Source of the DNA: Grifola frondosa
Lineage: Eukaryota > Basidiomycota > Agaricomycetes > Polyporales > Grifolaceae
Direction of reading: 5' to 3'
DNA: 64,000 nt
Assembly: GCA_001683735.1 (NCBI GenBank)
Contig: LUGG01000004.1
Coordinates: forward strand, 1,302,001-1,366,000
In this document: in pieces, positions 1-10,839 of the stretch
Numbering within the stretch: the stretch's first letter is position 1
Layout of the letters: each line of letters opens with the position of its first letter
Notes under the pieces: generated by a model
What the model was told of the DNA's origin: nothing
What the model saw: the letters and a program-made list of their open reading frames with translations, nothing else
Database searches by the model: none
Program-made: the position numbers and the translations under genes

Positions 1-12
1 ATCTTCTGACAG

Positions 13-863
13 GAATACTTTCTCAAACTTCCCGCAGCTCCGTATACCCTGACTGGCTTTGTCGCCACATCCCTTCCCACGAATCGTAAATCCTCTGTCA
101 ACCTTTCTTCGGTCGCCGCTGACAGCGTATCACTATTAGTGCCCAGGGTTACCCCCACGTCGACACCGCTTCTGCCCGAGCCGCCACATACGGAGATCGT
201 GCTTTTCGTGGGATACCCCTCGCTTGGGAAGTCATCGTTCTATCGTAATCACTTCGCGCCTGCAGGGTACGTCCACGTGAATCAGGACACGCTGCGGACG
301 CGCGACAAGTGCGTCAAGGTAGCAGAGCAAGCCGTTGGCGAAGGGAAGAGCTGTGTTGTCGGTGAGTGCTCAGCATCACATCTTCCTAGCCCGCTATTGA
401 TGCGTATGTCAGATAATACCAACCGTAATGCGGACACACGAAAGCACTACATCGCACTAGCACAGAAGCTCGGCGTACCAATAAGGTCATCTTTCCTTCG
501 GCTCTTTTTTTTTGTGTTGCGCAAGTCTGATAATGAAACACTGGTGTTAAGATGCATCCTGTTTGAAGGCTCCATCGACCTTGCGTGGCACAACAATCTC
601 TATCGCGCATTTAACCTCCCTCCTGCTCTCGCCGCAGTTGAGGTACGTGCTCTCCTATGCTGCGTTACCTACTGACTACCACATCCCAATAGCCAAAGCG
701 CGAGCTGATCCCGTACTCTGCGTTCACGAGCTTCCGCTTAAACTTCGAGGAGCCAAAGATCGAGGAAGGCTTTAGCGAAGTCAAGCGCGTTAATTGGGTA
801 TTTGAAGGCGGCGAGGAGGAGCGCAGGCGGTGGAGCATGTGGCTGCAAATTAACGGTAAGTGA
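13..863 (+). CDS. Bifunctional polynucleotide kinase 3'-phosphatase, 3' part (kinase domain)
   Basis: This is the C-terminal part of a PNKP-family DNA end-repair enzyme. The family phosphorylates 5'-OH and removes 3'-phosphate at DNA breaks in the nucleus. An acceptor (ctgacag) ends at 12, and the exon opens with EYFLKLP, as in the linker after the phosphatase domain. The kinase P-loop reads [11 protein letters not shown], and after the next intron comes the [10 protein letters not shown] motif. Exons are 13-361, 413-485, 552-642 and 693-863, with GT-AG introns; the frame stays open to a TGA at 861. The tail contains [10 protein letters not shown] and WSMWLQING. The phosphatase domain and start lie left of the window. 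A donor-like gtaagt at 855 leaves a small chance of one more exon. Family assignment is from motif recognition. Confidence 0.85.
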
Positions 864-1463
864 CCCAGGTGGCAGTTGAGTGGCAGAGCCGAAGGCCCAT
901 GTACATTTTGGCAAGTGTTATCCTATCTGTTCTGCATGGGATGTTGTGGGCGAACGTACTATCCTCGTTTGCCGGAGTGACAACAAGCCCAGGGTGTGAG
1001 ATATACAAATCATATCTATTCATGCATGCCGGGTATTTGTCTTGTTCCAGTCATATTCATATTCTGCCCCCGGCGCCGACACAGCTCTGCATAAATGATA
1101 TACCCAAAATATAGAGAAGCGGAATCTGATGTTCCCACAATGTGTGGCATACCATTGACCTAAGAGGTTCGTCAGTTTCGTAGTTTCTAGATGCCATCGA
1201 AGACATCTGACTTGCGCCATGTCCGTCCCGCCACGCCGAGTCTCTTATCATAGCATCCGAGCGTCACCTACCTGTCAGCGCAGACAAAGCGGCGGAGAGT
1301 CATTCGAGCTGTGCCGAGTTCACTCCTTGCGCTTATGAGCGTGGTTGCTGTTCTATGCTGTTCTGGACCCAGTGAGATAGAAGCTTCGCTCAAGTGGAGT
1401 CGCACGCGCTCGCCTTTTCCCAGTATCTCACGTTCTCTTGTCAACATCGTTCTGAAGACCATC
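864..1463. other. Intergenic: PNKP 3' flank and upstream region of the membrane protein gene
   Basis: No convincing coding segment is visible. The open frame of the next gene extends upstream to an ATG at 1335, but the residues between 1335 and 1463 have no counterpart in the paralogue at 5175. I therefore treat this stretch as 5' leader. Confidence 0.5.
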
Positions 1464-2738
1464 ATGAAACTCCCCTTCGGTAATTCTAGATTTTCGCTCA
1501 ATGCCTCAGGATTCGCTGGGTTCTTCGGTGGCGACGCTGCAGTACTCGCCATGGCTTCGGGAACCATGTACATTTACGAGGGGGCAAAATGGTGGGGTTG
1601 GTACAACTGTCCGGGGAGTTACGAGATTGGGAAACGCTTTGGACAACTGGCCAAGTCGCGCTTCTGGAATGGCTTATTCCCTGGCCCAGATATCGATCCT
1701 ACTGTCCTGTTCGGACTGGATGGGACGAAAGGACCCGAATTTATGTCTGCATTCTCGTGTACCATCATACCAGAGACCGGTCACTTGGCGCACCTATTCA
1801 CGAGGGAGTGTAAAGATTTGTATCCCGGGGTGGTGGTGGAAGGAAGACAGACAAGGCCTGTGGGCGTTACAGTTGCCGAGCTTAGCCATGAGCCGGACTA
1901 CGAGGAGCACCCGAAGTTGCGCACCCCTCGTTCGATGCTGGTGACCACTATTCCTATCGCAGTCAGCATCGGCACCTGCATTGCATGTGGCATATTTGGG
2001 GATTGGTACTGTTTTTCAATGATCTTGCTCGGGATCGTGAGCAGTGGTGTAGCCCATCTGGTGATCGGCGGAGGACAATTTAGCTTCGTTCACCCTATTC
2101 CCGCTGCTGGTTGCCCCGATGGAGATGGACTTTTGGATGCCAGTGATGAGGTCGTGATCCTAAAGGGGAAGGAGGGTGCAGTGAATTCGATAACGGAAGG
2201 CAGGTTTTGCTTTAGGTTCGCGAGCGAACCTCTGTACAACGACATCGCATGGTGCTCCGTGCTCCTGACTCTGCAATTCCTGGCTCAGCTGCTTCTGATA
2301 CCCCAAAGTACACTCTTCGGTCAACTCATGTTTGTGGTATCACTTGCTGTTTCCTGGGCATACAACTCCTACCTCTCCTCAGTTGATATGGAGAAGATAC
2401 AGCAGGGGCTGCTATTGAACGAGATCCTTGGCCTCCCAAAGCTTAGGAAGTTCCGGCTAGGGACGAGGACGTCCGCTGCCGTCTTCGTCATGCTCGTGCT
2501 GAGACCCGGCAAAGTCGAACAACAGCTAGACGAGCTCATACCGAACGATACAGCGTTGTGGCGGAGATGGAAGGAGACCGTAGCACGTAAAATCAGGGAT
2601 GGATCGGGCTTTGACTCGCCGGTTGACTGGGATAGCCATTGGACGCTAGAGGAGATGAAGCTCTTAGATACACTTTATGGGGATGCACGATCAGCATTCA
2701 TTGGCTATGCAAAATATTGTAAAGATTCAGGTGCGTAG
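1464..2738 (+). CDS. Predicted polytopic membrane protein, paralogue of 5175-6860
   Basis: Protein of unknown function, 424 aa if started at the ATG at 1464. That start is chosen because it aligns with the start of the paralogue downstream: both continue within about 20 residues into a GFFGGD motif, then W(W/R)GWYN and PGSYEIGK. Residues ~155-205 hold two hydrophobic segments and residues ~262-305 hold two more around LLLIPQ and FGQLMF. The C-terminal part is hydrophilic and carries a conserved LGTRT(S/T)A.VF.MLVLRP stretch. An earlier in-frame ATG lies at 1335. Near the end, a donor gtgcgt at 2731 with an acceptor at 2778 would give a slightly different C terminus stopping near 2795. I do not recognise a characterised family. 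It looks restricted to basidiomycetes, but that is an impression, not a search. Confidence 0.7.
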   Translation: MKLPFGNSRFSLNASGFAGFFGGDAAVLAMASGTMYIYEGAKWWGWYNCPGSYEIGKRFGQLAKSRFWNGLFPGPDIDPTVLFGLDGTKGPEFMSAFSCTIIPETGHLAHLFTRECKDLYPGVVVEGRQTRPVGVTVAELSHEPDYEEHPKLRTPRSMLVTTIPIAVSIGTCIACGIFGDWYCFSMILLGIVSSGVAHLVIGGGQFSFVHPIPAAGCPDGDGLLDASDEVVILKGKEGAVNSITEGRFCFRFASEPLYNDIAWCSVLLTLQFLAQLLLIPQSTLFGQLMFVVSLAVSWAYNSYLSSVDMEKIQQGLLLNEILGLPKLRKFRLGTRTSAAVFVMLVLRPGKVEQQLDELIPNDTALWRRWKETVARKIRDGSGFDSPVDWDSHWTLEEMKLLDTLYGDARSAFIGYAKYCKDSGA

Positions 2739-3320
2739 CTACAAGATATTGGCTGCATTGTGTGGGCTCTCATTATAGCCACCTTGTACTACTAGATGTA
2801 TTCACTCACCGTCAAGACATCAAAGAATACGCGACCTGAGCCGGGATGGGTGCTGCTGTCGACTGCGGAGATCGACAAATTATCAGATATCAAAACCATC
2901 TACCGTTGTCCATTAATATTTGTGTCGCGGGTGGAGGTGTTTCCTGACGCGCTCGCAATGGACAGCGGAATCTTACAGGACTCTCCCTGAGTCAATATTT
3001 TTCTTTGATCAACACTCATTCACGCTCATGTGACGTGCCACTGGAAAGCCAAGCCATATTCGCTGTTGTGTGATGGATATTTGGAACTACAGTAGAGTGA
3101 ACGTTAGTCGAAACACGTTTCGAGGATATGTGAATTTATTATATCACCAGTTGTCATCCATGGTGGCGCGGAGTCGCGTCTGTGGCGTCAAGCCACGGTT
3201 GATCACGGTTGCGTGACCACCCGCGAAAGCGTGACAATGTATCACACCACTGAGTCTGCAGCGTGCAACTTGAACTACTTACATGCTATTGCTATGACAT
3301 TTTGGCACTAGTCAAAGAAA
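2739..3320. other. Intergenic, no gene seen
   Basis: This 3' flank of the membrane protein gene and upstream region of the Alba-type gene shows only short open frames without coding character. Confidence 0.5.
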
Positions 3321-4152
3321 ATGACTTCAATGGGCGAGCAACCTGCGGACTATGGGGCATCAGGCGAATGCACTCCTTGTGAGCTTCGAATCACCAACCA
3401 TGGGAAGATGGCTGGATGGGTAACCTTCGCCCTGGACCATTTCGAGGTAAATACACACCATGTCTATGATCATGATGAATCAATGGTACATTGATATGCA
3501 GAAACATGCAAATGAACCATTGGTGCTTCATACGTTGCCAATACGCGATGCCAAACCCGCTGCCCAGGCCGATGACCTCCAATCTGTGAATGATGGTGGA
3601 CCCGATACGCAGTGCGCACGCGCAAAGACGCTAGAAGGGAACAGCGCACACACGCTTCAATGTGTACTATCCCGCGCCTCGTCTCCGTAGTAGAGATCAT
3701 CAAGCGTGAATACCTGAAATCATTAAATCCTGATCTCACCGACACTGGATGTCTCTCTGGGTTGTATCAGTATAACGAGGTTGGCGAACTACAGGATCAT
3801 GATTCTTTTAGAAGCTTAGGGAATAGTGCCGAGGGCAATCCGGATACACTGGCTCACGCGTTGCAAGGTGATAGACAGTGAGTACCCTATCTCAGAATTG
3901 CTGTCACGACTTCTGTTTCGCCGACGATATTTTCAGCCTCAAGCAGAAAAGAGTGGCTTTCATGCGTGTGACCCTGTGTCGTAGAGAGTTACCGACACTT
4001 GTGACGAAGGGTGCTACGTGCGTCTGGTATTACTGATTGGGACCTTCCTGTGCTGACTATTCTTGTTTAGATATCAACGACCGGACCTACGGAGGTTGTC
4101 TAAATCTGCGAGAGCTCGAATGAAACGAAAATTCAACGCCCAGTCGTCGTAG
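3321..4152 (+). CDS. Alba-domain protein, RNase P/MRP subunit-like (Pop6/Rpp25 type)
   Basis: Five short exons give a 201-aa protein: 3321-3446, 3502-3585, 3645-3877, 3937-4017 and 4071-4152. All junctions are GT-AG and the joined length is an exact multiple of three. The product has a basic tail (KSARARMKRK). The N-terminal half holds ELRITNHGKMAGWVTFALDH, and after a linker comes TIPRLVSVVEIIKREYLK. These match the first strand-helix and the 'I.RL.SVVEIIKR' part of the Alba fold found in RNase P/MRP subunits, which bind the RNA for pre-tRNA and pre-rRNA processing. The third exon boundary (59-nt intron, acceptor ggaacag) is the least certain, but it is the only GT-AG choice I found that joins the two halves of the domain. 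It lies between the two membrane-protein paralogues. I cannot separate Pop6-like from Pop7-like by eye. Confidence 0.72.
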
Positions 4153-5174
4153 GTTTGTTTTATGAGTACGGCCCATAGATGCCGGATACCCATGTCGGAC
4201 AGAGTCACGTCAGTTATTCTACCCGCTCTGTTCTCTCTTAACCACAGCCTTATAAAGCAGGATCGATTATGGGTACTATTCAACCAGCAAATTTGAAGAC
4301 GATCTAATGGAACATATGTGAAAGTCCTTCTGGGGAGTTCCCGATCAAGTAAACTTTCATCACCATCTGCAAAGAATATTGTCGAGGCTGCACGAGATCG
4401 CGAAACCTATACGTAAGAATTACCGCTGTATTGAAGCCATACTATATTTGCTCTCATGTCTGTGTCAGACAATATAAGGTTCCATGCAGTGCCAAGCGAC
4501 AATGGTCGCGGTGAACAACACGTTTTCCATCTCTTGGGCCCGAAATACCGTGTCGGGTGCATGCTGTGGCATTGCCTGTATCCTTCAGGGCCAGCCGGTG
4601 AACTGTGTGTCACTCATGTTATACAACTAGTTGCATAGACTTACAGAATTCTTCTATCGCAGCCAGATCACACAGCTATGAGGACCATGTATGAGTTCCG
4701 CAGCACTCATTAAGTAGACGCCTGCCTAATATGGAAACTGATAGCATCGGCTCGGCCCACATGCCTTCATGATGCGCGCTTCGTCCGTCATTATCCAACT
4801 ACACTCATATCGGTTCTGCTGCGCTGAAATGCTGTATACGGATATCCTCCAAATATGATAGGGAAAAGCCGGCGTCCCCGCCATACAACGCCGCTCTTTC
4901 ATGGAGTCGAACGGCCAGAATTTTAGCACCCACGCAGCATCAGGGCTTGAACCTCGTGTATCAACATCGGAGCACTATCCTATAGGCAAGCATACATGTA
5001 CATCAGCTGTTCATTCGGGAATCTGTGGCGTCTTAGCAGAAGCCGTTTTACGTGATTCAGTGCTTCCGTTCGGATGGACAGATTGTCAAGGATGTGCATA
5101 AATACAAAGCTCACAGCCACATATGTGTGTCACTTGTCTCCTTCTACATATCATCCTCCCGATCCTCAACGACT
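4153..5174. other. Intergenic, 1 kb, no gene seen
   Basis: Open frames here are short and lack family signatures. A sequence resembling a tRNA B box in reverse orientation occurs near 4940-4960 (see rejected items). The last 125 bases stay open in the frame of the next gene but lack similarity to its paralogue. Confidence 0.45.
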
Positions 5175-6860
5175 ATGCAAACTCCTCTACAGAATTCCAA
5201 GTTCTCGCTTGACTCCTCTGGAGTGGCTGGGTTCTTTGGTGGCGATGTAGCTGTCTCAGCCATGGCGACAGTGCATGTCCATGAAGGGAGAAAGTGGCGG
5301 GGCTGGTATAACTCTCCTGGAAGTTACGAAATTGGTAAACAATACGGGAGGGTTGCGGCATCGCAGCTTTGGAACAGCTTGTATCCAGGTCCCGATGTTC
5401 ACCCGGCCGTCCTCTTCGGACTGGACGGCGGGCAGGGTCCGAGGTACATAGCTGCCCGCTCGGGTACGATCATGCCGAAGACGGGTCATGTAGCATTCCT
5501 TTTTGCGCAGGAGTGCAAGAAATTGGAGCCCTGGCAAATCGAAGTCGGAGGCGCATCCCCGCTTATACACAGAGACATGTATCCGACTGTCTCAAGAACG
5601 ACGTCCGCGACTCTCTCACCAGATTCATCCTCCGCTATCTCAGGATCCACATCCCCCACTGTCTCAGGCCACACCTCCCTGACAATTGCAGAAATGGACA
5701 CGGACGCGATGCGGCTGAAAGAGAGAAAGACTACCCCCATGGGCGTCACAATCGTGAAGCTTCATGATATACCTCCAGAGACGACATACTACCCCAGATT
5801 GCTCAAAACCTACTCGTCCTTATTCGCAAGCATCCCCATCATAGTCAGCTTTGCGACCTCTTTTGCGTGCGCATACTTTGACGATTGGATCTGCTGCGCA
5901 ATGATCCTGCTTGGGATCATGAGTGGCGGATTATCGTGTTTGGTACTCGGTTCAGGGAAACTGACATTTCGTCGTCCCGACCCCGCACGTGGGGCACCCA
6001 GAGGCGATGGGTTCTTGGAGGCCGATGATGAGTTGGTGGTACTCCTCGGGGTGGAAAGTACTGTGAACTCGATCACCAAAGGCCGATTCTCTCTCGACTT
6101 CAAGAGCGAACCCCAGTATCACAACATCGGGATATCCGCGGTGATGTTGACTGCACAGTTCCTAGCACAGTTGCTCCTCATCCCCCAGGGCACCCTCTTC
6201 GGTCAACTTATGTTTATATCATCTCTGGCTGTGTCCTGGGCTTACAACTCATACCTCGCTTCATTCAATATGGAGAAGGTGCAGAGGGATATATTGGTAA
6301 AGGACGTACTAAGGCTGGACAAGCAGTCGATGCGGAAGTTCGAGCTAGGAACGAGGACGACTGCGGTTGTCTTCACTATGCTGGTGTTGAGACCCATCAA
6401 TATCGAGGAGCAGCTGGTACATCTCTTACCGAACAAAACACGAGTATGGACGAGGTGGAGGGAGACTATTTCTCGCATGATCGCAGTCACAGATGTCGAC
6501 AAACCCTTGAACTTCGATCAGATCGAGTCCAGAGTCTATGATGGGCTCGACGAGGACGAGATGGAACTGTTGCGGACGCTCTACCGTGATGCGGCAGCAG
6601 CACACGCATACTACCAACAGCATCGAGCGGTCAGTATGTCATTCTATGGAGATCCAAACATTTATCCTCATCACTCACAGGTCAAGCTGGGAATAAATCG
6701 TCCTCTACCTGTGGTTTATCCTCTCCCAATACTCACTGTGCCGCTCGGTACTCGCACTAAATGCACAGTGAACGATCCAGTTCCACTGCCAACCCAAATG
6801 CAAAAAGGGCATACCGGAGAATGCGAGGGGAGGGTGTGCAGACCTGTTACTCGTTTCTGA
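5175..6860 (+). CDS. Predicted polytopic membrane protein, paralogue of 1464-2738
   Basis: Second copy of the membrane protein family, 561 aa from the ATG at 5175. It shares with the first copy the N-terminal SGVAGFFGGD, WRGWYNSPGSYEIGKQ, the FGLDG turn, the hydrophobic pair around ILLGIM, and the second pair around LLLIPQGTLFGQLMF. It differs by a Ser/Thr-rich insert of about 60 residues (around 5560-5700) before the first hydrophobic pair, and by a longer tail. The frame is open through 6860, but gtatgt at 6634 and an acceptor at 6680 could define a 47-nt intron. That would move the stop to about 6770, at the same place where the first copy has a possible intron. The arrangement suggests tandem duplication with the Alba gene caught between. 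Function unknown. Confidence 0.7.
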   Translation: MQTPLQNSKFSLDSSGVAGFFGGDVAVSAMATVHVHEGRKWRGWYNSPGSYEIGKQYGRVAASQLWNSLYPGPDVHPAVLFGLDGGQGPRYIAARSGTIMPKTGHVAFLFAQECKKLEPWQIEVGGASPLIHRDMYPTVSRTTSATLSPDSSSAISGSTSPTVSGHTSLTIAEMDTDAMRLKERKTTPMGVTIVKLHDIPPETTYYPRLLKTYSSLFASIPIIVSFATSFACAYFDDWICCAMILLGIMSGGLSCLVLGSGKLTFRRPDPARGAPRGDGFLEADDELVVLLGVESTVNSITKGRFSLDFKSEPQYHNIGISAVMLTAQFLAQLLLIPQGTLFGQLMFISSLAVSWAYNSYLASFNMEKVQRDILVKDVLRLDKQSMRKFELGTRTTAVVFTMLVLRPINIEEQLVHLLPNKTRVWTRWRETISRMIAVTDVDKPLNFDQIESRVYDGLDEDEMELLRTLYRDAAAAHAYYQQHRAVSMSFYGDPNIYPHHSQVKLGINRPLPVVYPLPILTVPLGTRTKCTVNDPVPLPTQMQKGHTGECEGRVCRPVTRF

Positions 6861-7143
6861 ATTGATGTCCTGCAAATATAGATACCTTGCACATAAATAC
6901 CCATCGTTCTTTCTACCTTGAAAATGTTATGTTCTGATTATTCTTTCTTGCTCGAATTTGTCTGAGTTTCAATGCATGCGGTACAAGATGGGGCAGTATG
7001 CCAGGGAATACAGTGTGCGTACAAACGAAATTGCTTTGCGGACAGTTCTTTCGTGGCATGGAAAAAGTGAGCATGTGCTTCGGTACACAGATCAGAGACG
7101 CGGACCAGAAGAGGACAAGATGGGCCACGAAGGTATGCAGAGT

Positions 7144-7925
7144 CTAATCCTCCTGCTTCCGCAACCCGCTCAGATCTCGGACTCCTCTGTAAATCAAAGG
7201 TGGCTTCTCAGTGAGAGGGTAATGCTCAAGAGGAGAGCGGACGCACGCTACGGGCATTCCAAAAACGTCAAGCACATCGATGCGCGTCTGATCTTCGCCA
7301 CTCTGGTTCGATACCACGAAAATCTGTGAAATGCAAGCCGAAAATCAGAACCAACGCAGAAAGGTTGTCTGCACGTATAAGCTCACATGGAGACTTGTCA
7401 CAGCCTGAAAGCGAACGAAGCGTAGTGGGATGCGCTTGCCGTCACGCACCTGCTCCTCCGTGAGCTGGATCTCCTGCGCGACGACACTCTGCCCCTCCTC
7501 AAGATCGTCGAATGCCAGTGATGGCTGGTTGGTCAACAGACGGATGGTGTGTGGCGCCTGCGCTAGGTTCGTCGTCTGAAGCACGATCGAGCGGATCTTT
7601 ACCGTCTGGTTGAACTGCGATAGTAGTAGCAGGTCAAGGAGGTCAGTAAGGCGAGTTCTGCATCCAGAACAGACAGGGGGCATACGGTGATATTCAACAG
7701 AAGCTGCTCGTCGACATCGCTGAGGACGTATGCACCTGTGGTATTCTTCGCCTTGGAGGCTACTATGGACTTGAAGGTATGATCCTCGGACTCATTGAGA
7801 CACGTCAGCTGCGACAAGTCGAGGAGCTCGAGGAGGGACGTCTGCAAGGGGCACAGTCAAGAAATTGATTTACTCAGACACGAAGCGGTCGAGCTCACTT
7901 CTAGAGAGTTGCTTTCATCCGACAT
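7144..7925 (-). CDS. PITH domain-containing protein
   Basis: A 176-aa protein made almost entirely of a PITH domain, the proteasome-interacting module also found at the C terminus of TXNL1; human PITHD1 is a comparable stand-alone form. Exons run 7925-7899 (MSDESNSLE), 7841-7686, 7614-7387, and from 7323 with a probable 60-nt intron before the last exon ending in DLSGLRKQED. Diagnostic stretches are CLNESEDHTFK, QTVKIRSIVLQ, FDDLEEGQ, RFVRFQAVTSL and IFVVSNQSGEDQTR. No thioredoxin domain precedes it: the start sits directly ahead of the PITH fold. Expected to be cytosolic or nuclear and proteasome linked, by family knowledge only. The penultimate junction (donor gtgcgt) is inferred from family pattern. 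Confidence 0.85.
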
Positions 7926-8141
7926 CGCGGTCGTAAGGATTAAGAGTGTTACAAGTAGGGAGATTAGATAAGATCAACATGGACTGATCAACCAGCCCAG
8001 ATAACAATGCAAACGAAAGTAGAACAGAATACGACAAATGATGGGACAGCAGGCGGCAGCAGACTCATGCTCAGGCCAGCTCGAGCTGGGACACCTCCAC
8101 ATGCTCGTGAACAAACTACTCGTGGGCAGTAACGTTGTCCT

Positions 8142-10839
8142 TCATACAATCACACACTCATCCTTCGCTTCCTGACGCGTCGGCCGTGCCATGTTGGCGC
8201 GTTTGTTGCCATTGCGTTTCATCTCCGTCAGACGGTTCATAGCCCGCTTGTTTCCTTGAGCTGGTGATGGAAGTATATCAGTGGAACAGGTCCAGGGGAT
8301 CGGAGCGAGACAACGTACCAGCTGCCCGCATATACCAGCGCTTCGCGAACTCGACATCTTGCTTAATGCCAATGCCTACCTCGGCATAATATCCAACAGC
8401 GTATTCGGCCTTGCTCAGGCCCTTATTCGCCGCTCGCCGTGCCCACAAGTACGCCTCAGAGTCGCTTTGCTTCAGCACGCCTTCGCTTCCCGTCAAATAC
8501 CACCCGCTCAGCGCTAACTCCGCCTCCGAGTGTCCCCTCTCTGCAGCCTTTGTGTACCATGCGATTGACCGCCGCGGGTCGACGGGGCACGTCAATGTGC
8601 CGAACTCGTAGCACTGCCCGAGTCGGAACTGTGAGTGCGTGTAGCCGAGATGTCCCGCGCGTGCGTACAGCTCCCTCGCGTAGGCCGGATCGTGCAGCAC
8701 CACCTGCGAGTTCGGTGCCTCGTGCAGGAGGGCGAGCTCATGCAGCGCATGTGGGTTCTCCTCATCCGCCTGTTCAGCTGCACGCTTTAGCCACCCAACC
8801 GCCTCACGGGGGTTCGGCTGCTGCCCAAGCGAGCCACGGAGAAGGATGACACCGAGTTTATTAACATTGCGGCGGTGTCGCCCAGCGATGCGGCTTTCCG
8901 GTAGAAGGCAGCTGCGCGCTGCGGCTCTCTTCGCGTCCCGGCGCCGATCTCGTTGCAAACCGCGACACGATAACAGGCAGCAGCGTGGTTTTGCTTCGCT
9001 GCCTGCAAATAGAGATGGTATGCACGTTCGTGGTCCACCTGCAAGCCCAGCATCCCCGTACCGTGGCAATTGGCAAGGAAGAACTGTGCCTCGTCGTACG
9101 GTTCTCCCTGAGTCGCCAGGCGCCGTATCACCTTGAGTGACTCTGCAATAAGGGTATCACGATATTTCCTAACGCTGCGCTGGTCTTTTGCATCTGCGCC
9201 GATCTTCTTCGCGGCATCGATGAGATATTTTGCATATAAGAAATGTGCTTCGGGGTCCGGGTCATCCTTAATTCGTATACGATATTGGTCGATGTAATCC
9301 TTCGTATATGGAGGCGCGCTCAAGTCAATAGCCTTCGTCTTGCGTGTACGTAGAGTCACCGAAGCCATCGTTCCAGATCGTTGGAGTGGAGGTCTCATTT
9401 CGAGCTCGGGCTCCTCGTTATAAGATGGCGCAATTGACGGAGGACGACCCCCAAGAGACGCTTGTGATGCTCCTGCATACGCACTCGGGGCCCTGTTTGG
9501 TATGGACCTGGCCCAAGATACGGCGCCGATTGACTAGAGGACAGGGGAGAGATGCGGTGCTGGCGTAGTACTGTTGAGGAACCTGGTTTGGGCCAGATGG
9601 GGATATGGTGACGCTGAGGGTCCTGCAGGCGGGCCTTGTGGAAGATATGGTGTAGCGGAAGGTCCGGGGGTGGATATTGTGCAGGAGGAGGCCCCTGAGG
9701 AGGATACTGTGCAGGAGGGGTCCTTGAGGAGGATATTGTGCAGACGGAGGTCCTTGAGGGGGTATTGTGCAGGCGGTGGACCCTGAGGAGAATACGCAGC
9801 TGCTGAGGGTGCCTGTTGAGGGTATGCAGCTGCGGGTCCAGGAGGGTATGGTGCCGAAGGCGGACCAGGAGCATATTGGAGCGGCGCTGAAGGCGGCGGA
9901 CCCGGTGGTGGACCCATTCCGAGAACATTGGATGCAGCTGCGTACAGTGGGTTGAACTCATTCGGGGGAGGTGCTACGGGCGGCATAGAGTAACCAGGCT
10001 GTGGACCATGGCCATGCCAATTGGGAGCATACCCGTGCCCTGCTGCACTTTCGGGGTAATTGTACCCATGCTGAGGACCGGGTTGAAAGTTGGGATCTTC
10101 GAATGAGTACAAACTTGTGACATCCGTATCAATTCCGGTGTCGTAGGGTAATAAGTCATTCCCTTCGCTGAACACGCTGTTGTAACCACTATTCCCACTG
10201 CCTCCAGAGTGGACTGAATTTGAGCGTAACGCCTGATCAAGGCGACCGGGGGGTGGCATCGTACAGCGGCGTCGGGCGACACAGGCAGACCATTTGGAGG
10301 TATCATGCGCTGAGGTGACTGCGTGGAGCGCATGGACATAGAAGTGCCCGCACGAGGAATAGGGTCTGATGGATAAGGAGATGTCGCGCTTTGAGGGCGA
10401 CGGTTTATGCTCATCACATTGAACTGATCAGTGATGCCTGTTGGGTCGTACGGAGGAGGCAATGGGGGAACTTCGTCGTTCTCGTCAGCCGCATATGGGC
10501 CTCCCTGAGTGGAAATGGCAGGGACAGAACGATTTTGATGGCGCATGAGAGGCGGGTTCACTACCATAGTAAATACAAACGAGATGGTAGGATCACGATG
10601 GATAGTCAGGCGTGGATACTTGGGGTGAGCGCTGTAGATTGGAGCTCACTATTACTAGGCCCGCGGCCAGAATCTTGCTGGCGTGCAGGATCGTGAAGCT
10701 GAGGATCGTAATGATTAGGATCGTCGGGAGTAAACGAAGGAGGGCTGGTCCATTGCTTGGTGGGAGGAATTCCTTGACGACGGGAGTGTCTGGGATCGCT
10801 TTGGGCGGGAGACGGGTGGTATTCTGGAGATGTGGACAT
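8142..10839 (-). CDS. Chs4/Skt5-type chitin synthase activator, Sel1 repeats and CaaX box (frame broken in this assembly)
   Basis: Sel1-repeat protein that activates or targets chitin synthase at the plasma membrane. From 10839: MSTSPEYHPSP, a 59-nt intron, a long Pro/Gln-rich disordered region (about 10565-9400), then Sel1 repeats (AYHLYLQAAKQNHAAACYR, AAAFYRKAASLGDTAA, ELYARAGHLGYTHSQFRLG, AIAWYTKAAERGHSEAELAL-like units). After a last intron the tail ends in CVIV, a CaaX prenylation box as in Skt5/Chs4. The frame changes at seven G-runs on the + strand (10248-10253, 9758-9762, 9717-9720, 9666-9670, 9599-9602, 9544-9547, 9487-9490), each time as if one base were missing, and once more near 8860-8866. 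A 50-nt GT-AG intron could hide the first break, but not the others. I read this as assembly error in an intact gene rather than a pseudogene. Confidence 0.82.

Noticed and set aside
4930..5010. tRNA-like boxes on the minus strand (GGTTCAAGCCC with an A-box-like TTGCCTATAGGATAGTGC upstream)
   Set aside because: The distance between boxes is about 8 bases too short, the anticodon arm does not pair and the T stem has two mismatches.
6958..7329. Plus-strand 123-codon open frame
   Set aside because: No ATG at its start, no recognisable features, and it overlaps the last exons of the PITH gene on the other strand.
8411..9136. Long plus-strand open frames opposite the Sel1 repeats
   Set aside because: Shadows of a GC-rich coding region; no family features, and the minus strand is clearly coding.
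10254..10303. A 50-nt GT-AG intron in Chs4 that would remove the first frame break
   Set aside because: It would delete RLDQ, which reads as coding, and would leave six identical-looking breaks unexplained; one missing base in the adjacent G6 run is simpler.
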